NCBI RefSeq assembly: GCF_003265705.1
Contig: NW_020312936.1
Coordinates: 857,298 to 921,297, forward strand
Direction of reading: 5' to 3'
Source of the DNA: Callorhinus ursinus
Lineage: Eukaryota > Chordata > Mammalia > Carnivora > Otariidae
DNA length: 64,000 bases
Every line of letters begins with the position of its first letter. Within the stretch, counting starts at the first letter, position 1. This document shows positions 10,746-21,426 of this stretch, piece after piece. Both the position numbers and the translations under genes were made by a program. The notes below the pieces were generated by a model. It was not told the DNA's origin and did no database searches. It saw only the letters and a program-made list of their open reading frames with translations.

Positions 10746-11740
10746 TGACATGTAAAAAATAACATAGCTTGAGTTCTATATTTATTTGTGCAATTATTTG
10801 ATTAATCTGTCTTCTCCATTATACTAAATCTTAAAAAAGCAGGAAGAGTATTTTTCCACCCATTGCATATTACCATATTGAATTCAGTTTATCTAATGTG
10901 ATTTCTAGCACTTAGCAGACATGGAAGAAATGCTAAAATAGTGAAATTTTAAATGCGTATCAAATGAATATAATCTCTGGCAACACTAACACATGCTAGA
11001 CCAAGTGTATCTCTGATAAGATGAATGGGCCACCTTCAGGGGATAAATGATAACTGTTGAATATAATTTTTGAGTAAACTCACTCTCATTTCCTGATACC
11101 TGAAATGAAAAGAGCTCCCTTGATTAGCAGTCAGGGCCCCAGATGATATGTATGGTCTATGTTAAAAGTGCAAAATGATGAAATAGATATATTTTCTAAA
11201 CACATTATTCCTCTGTGGATATATTCCATTTTGCTTGATAAACTGCTTGAATAACCCTTCCTATGATTACTCAGGTGACAAAAGTCAAGTCATAGTTACA
11301 GTCACTAACTACTCAGCAAGGGAACTTGGAAAAATGAATGTTTCTGGTTTGCCCTGTAAGAGGTTTTACTCTCGAATAGTGGCAATTATCTTTTGTACTG
11401 TTGCGATCTATATATTATTTGACCAAGAAGTATAAAACCACTGGTTGGCACAGACATGCTTTGCTTTCACAACATTCCTGGTAATTGATAATTGAAGCAG
11501 ACCTGTGAATTGCTCTCCAGTGATAGGGATGTCTTAAGCTGGATATCCTTGCAGTTTAGAGCAGGATTTGACTGTAACTTCAGAGTTTCTGTATCTTAAA
11601 ATTCTAGCCTATTTTTAGAACAATTTTCTGTTTCTTCTTTTGCCAAGATTAAAAATGTATACATTTCAAAATATCATGCAGGACTCCAAAAATCAAGTTT
11701 TTCCTTAATCACTAAAAATTTGAAAGAGTAATAACCAATA
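10746..11740. other. Unassigned AT-rich DNA
   Basis: No gene and no repeat that I can name with confidence. A 66-codon frame at 11235-11435 has no recognisable domain. Confidence 0.45.
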
Positions 11741-11744
11741 TTTT

Positions 11745-11920
11745 AAGCTACTTACCACATATCAGGTGCCTTCCATACTTTAAAAGCTGTATTCCCAATT
11801 ACAGATGAACAGATTAATACCTCAGATTCTCGAAATAATTTATCAGTGGAGGAGAGCTTAATCCCACAGTGGTAGAAATTGGATTTAATCCTACTTGACT
11901 TTGTTTCTTTCCATTATACC
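11745..11920 (-). repeat. MIR, minus strand
   Basis: Complement of MIR: ACCACATATCAGGTGCCTTC, then a CCCAATTACAGATGAACAGA phrase and an end near TTTCCATTATACCACTGGTT. Confidence 0.7.
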
Positions 11921-11921
11921 A

Positions 11922-12135
11922 CTGGTTCTCAATTAGGGATGATTTTACCCCCAGCAGACAATTGGCACTATCTGGAGATATTTTTGATAGATATTATGTG
12001 GGTGAGAAGAACTACTGGCGTTTAGTGGTAGAGGGTAGAACTACAGCTAAACACCCTCCACTGCACAGGACAATGTCTCATGACAAATCGTTATCTGGCC
12101 CAAATATTAAGTTCAGAAAACTTGCACTACACCAG
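11922..12135 (+). mobile_element. MER20 (hAT-Charlie non-autonomous DNA transposon)
   Basis: Begins ACTGGTTCTCAATTAGGGAT, continues CACTATCTGGAGATATTTTT and CACTGCACAGGACAATGTCT, matching the order of MER20 as I know it. A short element with no coding capacity, present across placental mammals. It abuts a MER5A-type element. Confidence 0.8.
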
Positions 12136-12300
12136 TAGTTCCCAACTTTGAATGCATATTAGAATCATCTAGGAAACTTAAAAAACAATGATATCCTTTC
12201 TGAGGTTTGGATTTAATTGCTCTGACATGCCATCATGATATTAGGATTTTAAAAAACACCACTGAATTTCATGTCCAGTCAAATTTGAGAAGCACACGGA
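12136..12300 (+). mobile_element. MER5A (hAT-Charlie non-autonomous DNA transposon)
   Basis: Starts AGTTCCCAACTTTGAATGCA, has ATTAGAATCATCTAGGAAAC, and ends AATTTGAGAAGCACA, the usual MER5A plan. It directly follows MER20. Confidence 0.7.
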
Positions 12301-12357
12301 TATACAGTGTCCTGTGCACACACACTGGGGCTAAAATACTACTTACCAGTGGAAAAT

Positions 12358-12811
12358 TCTATAAGGACTATCTGCAGCAGTTGGCAGAGGAGAGACAACA
12401 GGCTGAGAAGCTCATGCTGCTGCAGAACCAGCGTGAGATCTGAGTCCGTCTAGAAGGTACCAAGAAGCTAGAGCAAAATGACCAAAAGCGCTGCCTGAGG
12501 GTGATGGAGTGTGGCTTCCACCTGGAGAAGAGCGTGAACCAGAGCCTGCTGGATCGGCAGCAGCTGGCCGCTGATAAAATGACGCTCACCTGCGTAACTT
12601 CCCGGGGCCTCACTATTTGCACTAGCTGGTCCAACTTTTCAAAGAGTTGGGTGACCATCTCACCAACATGCACAAGATGGAGGACCTGGAAGGCAGCCTG
12701 GCTAAGTGTCTTCTCAACAAGCTCACTCTGGGTGATGGCAGTAAGAACTGAGCTTGGAACCCCATGCCCATGGGGTGAATTCTCCTGGTCACCATGCAGT
12801 ACATGCAGATT
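12358..12811 (+). pseudogene. Processed ferritin heavy chain pseudogene (FTH1-like), 5'-truncated
   Basis: Conceptual translation resembles the second half of ferritin heavy chain, the iron-oxidising subunit of the cytosolic iron-storage cage. Visible landmarks in order are an AEKLMLLQNQR-type helix end (about 12399-12432), a LEKSVNQSLLD helix (about 12522-12554), an LFKELGDHLTNMHKMEDLEG-type helix (about 12637-12696, after a frame change), and LTLGDGS at the C-terminus. A nonsense TGA follows at 12441-12443, and at least one frameshift near 12580 separates the halves. The part that would encode helix A and most of helix B is absent, and there are no introns. Sequence after the stop (CATGGGGTGAATTCTCCTGGTCACC and on, to about 12811) resembles the FTH1 3' UTR, which supports retrotransposition of an mRNA. 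No poly-A tail is clear. Another member of the ferritin heavy family as source is possible. Non-functional. Confidence 0.88.
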
Positions 12812-12874
12812 TAGATCTAGATCTATCTCCATAATATACATAACCTTTAAATATCTATATCTATCTCTTTATTA

Positions 12875-13500
12875 ATTTAGAGAGAAAGGAATTTGTTATA
12901 AAGAATTGGCTCAGGGTGCCTGGGTGGCTCAGTCAGTGAAGCCTCTGCCCTCAACTCAGGTCATGATCCCAGGGTCCTGGGATTGAGCCCCACATCGGGC
13001 TCCCTGCTCAGGGGAGAGCCTGCTTCTCCCTCTCCCTCTGCTGCTACCCCTGCTTGTGTGTGCTCTCTCTCTCTGTCAAATAAATAAATAAAATCTTGGA
13101 AAAAAAAAAAGAATTGGCTCATGTGACTATGGATCTTGAGAAGACCCCTCTGCAAACTGGAGGCCCAAGAAAGTGGTGGTGTATTTCGGGTCCAAATCCC
13201 AAGGCCTGACGACCAAGTCAGTCCTGGTCAGAGGGTAGGAGGAAAACCCAGTCCTCCAGTTCAAGCAGTCAAACATAGAGCAAATTCACTCTTTCTCTGC
13301 CTTCTTGTTGTATTTAGGCCCTCACTGGATTGGATGATATCTAGGCACTTTGAGGAGAGTGGTCTGCTTAACTTTCTATAATTGAAAGGCTAATCTTTTC
13401 CAGAAAAACAAGCACAGACACATCTAGAAATAATTTTTACCCAGCCTCTGGACATCCTCCGGCCCAGTCGAATTTACATAAAATTGACTATCACAGTTTC
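12875..13500. repeat. Ancient interspersed repeat, family not assigned
   Basis: The phrases AGAGAGAAAGGAATTTGTTA, AAGAATTGGCTCATGTGACT and, at the end, ACATAAAATTGACTATCACA form a repeat type common in mammalian genomes (possibly LTR or DNA-transposon derived). It is split by the Can-SINE at 12914. Confidence 0.55.
12914..13108 (+). mobile_element. Can-SINE, plus strand
   Basis: Head GGGTGCCTGGGTGGCTCAGT, CT-rich middle, AATAAATAAAATCTT tail and poly-A. The perfect 13-bp duplication AAGAATTGGCTCA flanks it at 12901-12913 and 13109-13121. Confidence 0.97.
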
Positions 13501-15120
13501 CAAACGTAAAGTCACACATGTGTTGTATCTTAGTAATTCTCTATGGACCCTCCAAATATGCCCTCATTATTCTTCTTGCTGTGCCCTGGAGGGAAGAGTT
13601 CTGCAGACTGCTCCCAACAGGTTCCCTCAACCTGTGTTTCTCTCCTTTCCTAGCTATAGTTTTGCAGTGGCTGCTACTTGAGATGCATTACCATCCATTT
13701 TTTGTAAACTGGGACTCTTCATTAAGTTTTCTTTGGACACCCCTTTTGAATGGGCCACCTTTTTTCCTGCTGAGTAGCTAACCAGAACAAAGTTTAATGA
13801 GTAAAGCAAATTTTTTAAATTTAAATATTGGATTGGCTTTTTTAGAATTAAAAATAATAGGTAGTTTATCACTCAGGTTTCCAGGAAAAAGACCTCAAAA
13901 TAGGGTATTTTCAAGAAAGTTTATTTGCAATGGACTTTGCAAAAATAAGGCACAGAAATATACATTCTGACCTTAATCAACTCCCTACTCTGCTCTCCTG
14001 TTGGAAATGCCATGGCTTATTAAAACTATAAGCATAGGGACAGAGAAACTCGTCAGCACACAGAGATGATCTTTCTGGCTTTAAGATAATTGAGAAGAAG
14101 GGTGGGAAGCAGACCCGGAAGGAAAAGGCAAAGCTGTTTGGCATAGTGGTCATTTTGGTACTGGCTCCTTCCTCATTTATGCATGTTACTTAGCTTATAA
14201 ATTATTTCACATGAAATGTTTCACTAGGTCATTAAATCTTTAGCTCTTAAATGTACCTTAAAGTATCTTCAGTATCATAAATGTAGCACTTACAAATCTT
14301 GTGGAAAATATATCAACTCATAGTTTATGTTTTGAAGGACAAAGCCCATAAAATTGACCAATTACAATCTTATGAGTCTTCTAAAAAATAATTTTAATTA
14401 TATATTTTTTTCTTCCTTTCTTCATTTATATATTCATCCATTTAGTCCTACATTAATTTAACAAAAAGCCACTAGGACATTTATTGAGTAGCTACTATAT
14501 GTTAGAACCTGAGAACTCAGTAGATACATAGTCTCTGCCATTCGCAGTTTAATGGGGAATAATTATATTTGAAAACAAATGAAGAATGTCTTACTGAGAT
14601 ATTTTTGAAATCTGTTAATAAGTTACCCTGTCAAACTCTATGTAAACATCCTTTTGTTCAAAATTTTAATTTTGCTGATTATGAATGATTACATGGTGTT
14701 TAGTTTATAAAGCAGAGTGTAGAACTCAAAATTCCTAAAACCAAGGCCAGTGTTTGTCCAAATTGAATTACTGACACAAGAATGAATTTTACCATTAAGA
14801 ATTTACCAACCACCATTTTGCACCAAAAAGAGAGAGAGAGAGAGACAGAGAAAATTTATCATCCTCACCTGTAAATATTAGTTGGTTCCTGCCCTTTTTC
14901 CTCCTCGTTTTAAAATGATATCCCAGCCTTGACTTTTATCAAATATATAAAATACTTGTTTCTCACAAGACCTAGAATATCATTTTTATGAGAAAAAAAT
15001 CATGAATAGAAAGACATCCTTTACTTTCTGACTATACTTAGCCAACCACAGAATACTGATAGTTCAATATGAATACCTTTGATTTTCAATAATCATATAA
15101 ATGAAACTTAAAATTGTGAA
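13501..15120. other. Unassigned DNA
   Basis: No gene recognised. A segment at about 14440-14560 (TTTATTGAGTAGCTACTATA and CTCAGTAGATACATAGTCTC) resembles a widespread ancient repeat that I cannot name. A short GA run lies at 14830-14845. Confidence 0.4.
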
Positions 15121-15122
15121 TC

Positions 15123-15166
15123 CTTTCAACTACCCAAGTTAATTCTTTCAACTACCCAAGTTAATT
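15123..15166 (+). repeat. 22-bp tandem duplication
   Basis: Two identical copies of a 22-bp unit (CTTTCAACTACCCAAGTTAA and TT) at 15123-15144 and 15145-15166. Confidence 0.95.
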
Positions 15167-15173
15167 CTTTAAT

Positions 15174-15209
15174 AATTGTTCTGAACTCTGTATTTTGTTC
15201 AGAACAATT
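15174..15209. repeat. Perfect 13-bp inverted repeat with 10-nt loop
   Basis: AATTGTTCTGAAC at 15174-15186 is the exact reverse complement of GTTCAGAACAATT at 15197-15209. The 10-nt loop is TCTGTATTTT. It lies 7 bp after the 22-bp duplication. No T-run follows that would suggest a terminator. Confidence 0.93.
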
Positions 15210-15720
15210 CAATCTAATTTAAATAAATAGGAAGTACCTATAAACTGTGCAGAGACGGATTTCTTCTTTCAAAGAATAAAATCATTTAATGAACCTCCAG
15301 GAGTGGAAAGCTCCATTATGTATTCTCTAAATAGGCAATTCTTCCATTATTGATGCTGCCTTCATTTTAATTAATAATCTTGAGATAGGAAAAGGGACTT
15401 CAGAGTCTGTGTTTTGGTTTTGCATTTAGAAGTTGATTTGGGCATCGCTGTTTAAATGAAAGAGTGTTTTCCCATATAATGCATCAGAATTTTAAATCAG
15501 ACAATAGGCTAAGCTCACCAAGAAATAAATACCTAGATTAATAAATATTCCAAAAATATGAAGGCTCAACCACTGGAAGGAACCCACCAGGACCAAGAGT
15601 GAGCAAGCATTCATACAAAGCTGAGGATGACAAATAGAAGTTGCATATGGTGTCTCCCCTACTATGTTCATAGATAACATTATTCAACTCCTTAACATGA
15701 CCCACTACAACAGGTATGAA
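15210..15720. other. Unassigned DNA
   Basis: No gene or namable repeat. The only open frames are short and of skewed composition. Confidence 0.45.
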
Positions 15721-15724
15721 TTGC

Positions 15725-16150
15725 TCTCTGAACACCTTTTCCACACCAACTCCTGCTCTCTTCACTCGCATTCTCCAGCCATACAATCCTTTTCTTTGTT
15801 CCTGGAACAGGCAAAGCTTGTTCATGCCTCAAGGCCTTTGTATCTGTTGCTCCCTCTGTCTGGAATGTTCTTCCTCATAAGGCTGGCTACTCATCATTCA
15901 GGTCATAATTCATAAACCGTATCCTCAAAGCTTTCCTTATTATTACCCATTTTATTGTTTTCTGTTGATTTTATCTGATACTTTATCTGAAATTATTTCA
16001 TGTATCAGTTCACTTCCTTATCTATCCCTGTCTCTGCCACTGGGACATAAGTCTCAGGAGAACTGGATTTTTGAGTGGTTCCTTATTATTGTTGAGGTTC
16101 CAAGAATAGTACCTGTCTCAAAGCATGTGCTCAATAAACTATTTATGAAA
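15725..16150 (+). mobile_element. LINE-2 (L2) 3' end
   Basis: Follows the L2 3' order: CAAGGCCTTTGTATCTGTTG, CCCTCTGTCTGGAATGTTCT, an ATCTGAAATTATTTCATGTA segment, and an end near CATGTGCTCAATAAACTATT. Ancient, with no intact frame. Confidence 0.85.
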
Positions 16151-16169
16151 AATTGGAGTATATCACAAG

Positions 16170-16395
16170 AGGCAGTCTAATACAGTCATCAACCACGTAA
16201 GACCCAGGGCTAGAATCCCTAAATTCAAAATCTGGTTCTGCTCCTTCCAACTATGTAGCCTTGGATGCTTCAGTTTCCTCATCCCTAAAATGGTAATAAT
16301 AGTATCTAAATTTTAAATTTTTATGAGAATTAAACATATTTATATTTGTGAAGTGTTTAGGATCATGATAGGCATAGAGCAAGTGTGAGATAGGG
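16170..16395 (+). repeat. MIR SINE
   Basis: MIR order is clear: GAATCCCTAAATTCAAAATC, TCCTCATCCCTAAAATGGTA, then AGAATTAAACATATTTATAT. It follows the L2 end directly; MIR and L2 share a 3' tail. Confidence 0.8.
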
Positions 16396-16419
16396 ATTGT
16401 TAAATGCCTGTATGTGGGA

Positions 16420-16470
16420 GGTGTGTGAATGTGTGTGTGCATGTGTGCATGCTTGTGTGTGTGTGTGTCC
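16420..16470. repeat. TG-rich microsatellite
   Basis: Imperfect TGTG/TGCA units. A second TGCATG-rich cluster lies at 16580-16630. Confidence 0.8.
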
Positions 16471-16639
16471 CATAATTCCTGCAGTTTCTCAACATAGCTG
16501 TGCAGGCTTCCACTTAACTATTAAATGTCACCACCTAAAATGAAACCTCTCTGCTATCCCTGGTCTGAAGATCTATTCACTTACATGCATGTACAAATGC
16601 ATGTGCATGCATGTCTGCATGTGTGTGTCTCATCAATTT

Positions 16640-18400
16640 TAAAAATTTCATCAATTTTCATCATTAACTATATAAGAAAACTACACATTTCCCTTAGGGG
16701 CCATTATCCAGAATCTAGCCACAGGTAAGAACCTGGACACTTTTATAGCTTCAGATAGAAAAGTTTGGTCTCTAACATCTTTTGCAATCCTCACTTACCC
16801 ATCCTTCCAGTAACACTGCCTGATTTCAGGTATTTCCCCTTTCGGATAACCACACCTCTTGTCTTGACTTTCCATGCCCATCACCTGACCCCATCTCCTG
16901 GTGGTGATGTCGGCTTGAGTTCCCTCTGCCCTTTGATCCACCTACTCAGGGCTGTTACCAGTAAGAGCAACAGCTTCTTCTTGCCCTAGCGCATTTATAG
17001 GTCTTCCCTTTTAAGCTACTTAGGTCTTGCTGAGCTGCATGCTTAGCTGTCAGAGTAAGTTGGTTTCCTGTAATTCCTTTGCTTGAACTCCCAACTGGGG
17101 GGCTTAGATAAGTAGAAAATACAAAAGAACAATTTGTAAACACATGTTTGTATAGTGCTGAACACAATGTGGAGGAACAAAGGGGAGCCAGAACTCCCTG
17201 ATCTAATCTTTGGAATTGTAAAGAAGTCATGACTATTTTGACTTACTTAATTTTGTGGAAATAACATTTGAGCTTAATGTGAATTCGGTTTTGGTTTCCA
17301 TGTGTTAACTGTTTTAACATTTTCCTCATTTAATAATGCACGGAGTAAGTGATAGAAACAAAATTATTTTGTATTTGTTTAAGATCTTTTCCGTCAAACG
17401 TACAACGTGAAATCATTTAAGTTGTAGAAAGGGGCTCAAAAAAACTAGTCAGTGAAAAAGTATAGTGAAAGAAGCCTTGAGTAAGGACCCAGGATATATA
17501 TTTTGTTGCATTTAATTATTCCCACAAAATGCTATGTGTGTGGCAACTTGTGCCAAGTATTTTGCTTGCTGCTGAGGAGATAGAGATTTTTAAAACACAA
17601 TCGCTGCATAATAAGAGCTCAATTTCCTGGGGAGCCCATAAAAGGCATACAAATAACATGAGAGATGAAATGAAAAATGATACAGAAAGAGACACTTAAA
17701 ATACTCTGAGACTGGAATAAACTGGTTTTAAATTTAAACATTCCCAGTGAGATAGCTTGTTGTCAAATGAAATCCCATCCCATTATCTTGGTTAGTGTTC
17801 TGAGAGTAGGATGGGAAAATAAAGGAACCCAACTAGAAAAGAGAAACTTTGAAATCCCAGAGAGGGAGTGAGTTTGCTGTATGGGGTTCTGTGTTTTCAT
17901 AGCCAATATAATTCTCCTTTGTGGGTCTCAGAAACTTCATTTACAAATAATGGATTTGGGCAAGAAGTAGCTAAGAGGTTTTTAAAATCTGATAGTCTAT
18001 GTCTAGTAAGACCTGTCGCCCAACCCATCCTATTATTTTTCAATATATTTATCAGATTTGTTAACTTTCTATTTTATCTAAGGCATACAAGTACTTTTCT
18101 AGGCTTTAATGCTTACAGAGATATGTATGTGAATAGACAAAGTGCTATTACAAAGGGCAGAAAATCAAATGAATTGAGAGAAACAATGCAAGAATACCTA
18201 ATTCTTAGAGTTTTACCTGAGTTGTTTTCTTCTAGGAAAGCATTATGAATCAACTGCATGGTAAGAGTATATAATTTACTTTTTGGAGCTATTTTGTGAG
18301 TATGGTGAAATGAATTAGGATAAGGTTGTAGAAGAGGAAAGAAAAAAAAATAATGAACAATAAAAGATATAGTGTTGTCCTGAGAACGAATTAACTTTTC
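16640..18400. other. Unassigned DNA
   Basis: No gene or clear repeat recognised. Open frames of up to 126 codons (17868-18248) and 100 codons on the minus strand (18113-18415) overlap, show no domain and have skewed composition, so I treat them as chance. Confidence 0.4.
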
Positions 18401-18415
18401 TACTGAAAAGACCAT

Positions 18416-18623
18416 AGAGCTGAGCGCCTTAGCTATGGTGCTTCTCCCGTATGGGTAACTGGTTCAAATCCATCACATGCTGCTAGTAATCAAAGCAAAT
18501 CTTGCAGAACACTCTTCTTACGTTTGTAGAAACTACACTGATAGGCAGAGTTCAATCTCTTAAGCCAGTGCCTGATACCAACCCATACAATGATCTTGCA
18601 TTACCAAAAAAAAAAAAAAAAAT
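18416..18623 (+). repeat. tRNA-like module with A-box- and B-box-like motifs and A-rich 3' end
   Basis: TAGCTATGGTGC (about 18432) resembles an RNA polymerase III A box, and GGTTCAAATCC (about 18463-18473) is a near-perfect B box at roughly tRNA spacing. About 130 bases later the block ends in an 18-base A run. The head is not the Can-SINE head, and the arms do not fold into a clean tRNA. An ancient tRNA-derived SINE (for example of LF-SINE type) is the likeliest reading, but I cannot confirm the family. Confidence 0.5.
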
Positions 18624-18878
18624 CAAGAGGGAAAGTCAATTCAATCTTAAAGTTGAACCTCTCTTCCTAAGTATTAGTAAGTCAACTAACATGCAGGTAC
18701 TTACTAGTTGATGACTAGAGCACATACAAAATGAGCATGTTGTTCCTTTTACAGGGTTTACAGTCTAATGGGGAAGGTAACTGGTAAATACATTTGGGGG
18801 GACCCTACTTGCTCATCATGATAGGGACTGGTACTTGGGCACAGTGGGTTGGATATTTTACCACCCACATCCATTTTC

Positions 18879-19070
18879 TTTTCCTTTTTTTTTGGTTAAA
18901 ATTTTATTTATTTATTTGAGAGAGAGAGAGAGGGAGAGCGAGAGAGCACACGCAACAGATAGAGCACAAGCAGGGGGAGGGGCAAAGGGAGAGGGAGAAG
19001 CAGAGGGAGCCCAACGCAGGGCTTGATCCCAGGACTCTGAGCTGAAGGCAGGCACCACCCAGGCACCCGT
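18879..19070 (-). mobile_element. Can-SINE, minus strand
   Basis: Complete minus-strand copy. The perfect 17-bp duplication CACCCACATCCATTTTC flanks it at 18862-18878 and 19071-19087. Its head is slightly shortened by internal deletion. Confidence 0.97.
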
Positions 19071-19087
19071 CACCCACATCCATTTTC

Positions 19088-19568
19088 ACCCTTTTTTGCC
19101 TTGCTGTAAACCCTGGGGGGCTGAAAACAGTCAGACTGCATTATCCAGACTCCTTTGGATATCAGTTGAGTTGGGCCAATGAGTGGCACCAACGAGAGAC
19201 TGGAGAGCCAGTGGAAAGAGAAGGCAGGATATTTTTTCTCATCTGTTTTCTTATGTGGCTGTGGTTCTGGCAAGGGCTTAATTCCTTTACCTGTTAGCAC
19301 AACTTCTATTAAGCAACTTCTCTTTCAAGGTTCCAGATCATGCCTGGCTCTAGTAACAGCACCACTTGATCCTTTGCCTTTTTAGGTCTAGGGGTGGAAA
19401 TGTCATCCAGTGGCCAGAGTTAGATGTTTAAATACCCAATGTTAATTTCCTTAAATTTGCTCATACGTCTGCAGATGTCCCTTCATTAAACTCTCATGAA
19501 TTAAATCATACTAGTATTCATCATTTGTTGGAACTTGATGATATGGTTAGCAAGACTAAAAACACAGT
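19088..19568. other. Possible ancient repeat, unassigned
   Basis: The phrases TGCATTATCCAGACTCCTTT, TGAGTTGGGCCAATGAGTGG and CATGCCTGGCTCTAGTAACA recur in mammalian genomes in my experience, but I cannot give the family. No gene is seen. Confidence 0.35.
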
Positions 19569-19581
19569 TAAACTGGGAATC

Positions 19582-20502
19582 GAGGGGGGGGAAAGATGGC
19601 AAAGGAGTAGGGGACCCTATTCCAACTGGTCCCGGAATTGAGCTGGATATCTACCAGACCGCTCTGAGCACCCATGAAATCAGCCTGAGATGTAAGACGA
19701 CAGATCTGGATCTCTACAAAAAGAATATCGCAGGTAGTTGGTTTCAAGGTACAAAGCGGGGAGCCATGATTCTGCGGGCAGATATCGGAGGATAAATGGC
19801 AGCGGCAGGGAGCCTGGTCATGGGGATCCTACACCACCGGTGAGTGACAGCCTCAGGCACTGGGGACAGGGCATAGACTCGGAGACCGGTAACAGCGGGG
19901 AAAGGACTTTAAGGCAGCTTCCCAGACGGAAAATGGAGCGGCGGGGGTGGGCATGCAAACTGGTAGCGGCTGGCAGTTTTAGAAGCACAAAGGGCAGAGA
20001 CATGCCCCGACCTGGAGGGAGGACTGGGAGTGCTGCAGAAGGGCGCACAACCCAGGACACTGCAGTTTATAGCAGCACAGACAGAAACAGAGATAGTGTG
20101 GCCTGGAGAGCTCACTGAAGAACAGACTGGGATCTCTCTGCTCTGAGGCAGAGGGTGGGAAACAGTTTCTTCTGCTCTGACTCTGGGAAGAGACGCAGAA
20201 AGCTGCCAGGGAAAGCTGCCAGAGAACAAAAGCCCCCAAAACTGGTTCCCCCTGAGCCCATCCCCCACCAGAGGGGGCAGGGCAACTCTGCCCAAACAGG
20301 GTTGCCTGAGTAACATCATGGCAGGCCCCTCCCCCAGAAGACAGGCTGGGAGAACAAGAGGCCAGCAACCCTAAGGTCCCTAGAAAACAGGTGCATCTTG
20401 CTTGGGTTCTGGTCAATAATTTGGACTCTATACATTCCCTCAACCATCCATCAACAGAGAGACTAGGAGGAGGAACCCCCAAATAGGAAAGTCTCAGAGA
20501 TT
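19582..20502 (+). promoter_or_regulatory. L1 5' UTR with presumed internal promoter
   Basis: About 920 bp between the 5' insertion junction and the ORF1 start, GC-richer than the flanks. In L1 elements this region holds the internal RNA polymerase II promoter; that is family knowledge, and I see no decisive promoter motif here. Minus-strand open frames of up to 167 codons in this region overlap each other and have no recognised domain. Confidence 0.6.
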
Positions 20503-21333
20503 ATGACTTATACCGCAGATTTACAAATGGATTCAGATATAACCAAGATGTCGGAGATGGAATTCAGGCTAGCAATTGTGAAGACAATAGCTAGAATGGA
20601 GAAATCGATTAATGGCAACATAGAGTCTCTAAAGGCAGAAATGAAAGCTGAATTGGCAGAACTTAAAAATGCTATCAATGAGATCTAATCTAATCTAGAT
20701 AATCTAACAGCTAGGGTAAGCAAGGCAGAAGAACAAATTAGTGACCTGGAAGACAATTTAATAGATAAAAAGGGAAAAGAGGAGGCCAGGAAAAAACAAC
20801 CCAGAATCCATGAAAATAGAATCAGAGAAATAAGTGACAACATGAAGCATTCCAATGTCAGAATTACTGGAATCCTGGAGGGAGTGGAGACAGAGAGAGG
20901 ACTAGAAGATATAGTTGAGCAAATTGTAGCTGAGAACTTCCCTAATCTGGGGAATGAAATAAACGTTAATGTCCTAGAGGCAGAGAGGACCCCTCCCAAG
21001 ATCAAGGAAAACAAGCCAACACCCCGGCATGTAATAGTAAAACTTGCAAATCTTAGAACCAAGGAAACCATCTTAAGGGCAGTTAGGGGTAAGAGATTCC
21101 TTACATACAGAGGGAGGAATATCAGAATAACGTCAGACCTATCCACAGAGACCTGGCACGCCAGAAAGGCCTGGCAAGACATATTAAGGGTACTAAATGA
21201 GAAGAACATGCAGCCAAGAATACCTTATCTGGCAAGGCTTTCATTTAGAATGGATGGAGAGATGCAGAGCTTCCAAGACCGGCAGAAACTGAAAGAATAT
21301 GTGACCAATAAGCTGGCCCAGCAAGAAATATGA
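20503..21333 (+). pseudogene. L1 ORF1 (RNA-binding chaperone), one premature stop
   Basis: 276 codons if the stop is read through. In a live element ORF1p coats L1 RNA in the cytoplasm, forms trimers through a coiled coil and acts as a nucleic-acid chaperone. Here there is a charged helical N-terminal region (about residues 20-95), then an RRM-type region beginning near residue 115 (NVRITGILEGVE, ending near LRAVRGKRFLTYRGRNIRI), then a C-terminal domain (SDLSTETWHARKAWQDILRV). A single TAA at 20686-20688 (codon 62) interrupts it. The frame is the same before and after, so this looks like one substitution (CAA to TAA would be enough). ATG at 20503 was chosen because it opens the frame just after the 5' UTR. 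The shorter length than the 338-residue human protein is not obviously a truncation. Confidence 0.9.
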
Positions 21334-21426
21334 AGGGGGGTTCTATAAAAGGAGAAAGACCCCAAGAGTGATATACAGCAGCAATTTACAAGGACAATCT
21401 ATAAAAACAACATCTTCACAGGCAAC

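Noticed and set aside
12358..12760. Functional ferritin gene
   Set aside because: The 5' half is missing, and a stop codon and frameshift interrupt the remainder.
12368..12841. 157-codon minus-strand frame
   Set aside because: It is the antisense of the ferritin pseudogene and shows no domain of its own.
17868..18415. Overlapping open frames of 126 and 100 codons on opposite strands
   Set aside because: Skewed AT-rich composition, no domains, and mutual overlap point to chance.
18416..18490. Functional tRNA gene
   Set aside because: Box-like motifs are present but the acceptor and D stems do not pair, and the A-rich downstream end fits a SINE better.
19818..20482. Minus-strand frames of 80-167 codons in the L1 5' UTR
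   Set aside because: Several overlap in different frames of a GC-rich UTR and none has a known domain. L1 antisense ORF0 is a primate feature and I cannot extend it to here.
20685..21209. 174-codon minus-strand frame
   Set aside because: It is the antisense of L1 ORF1; the plus strand carries the recognisable protein.
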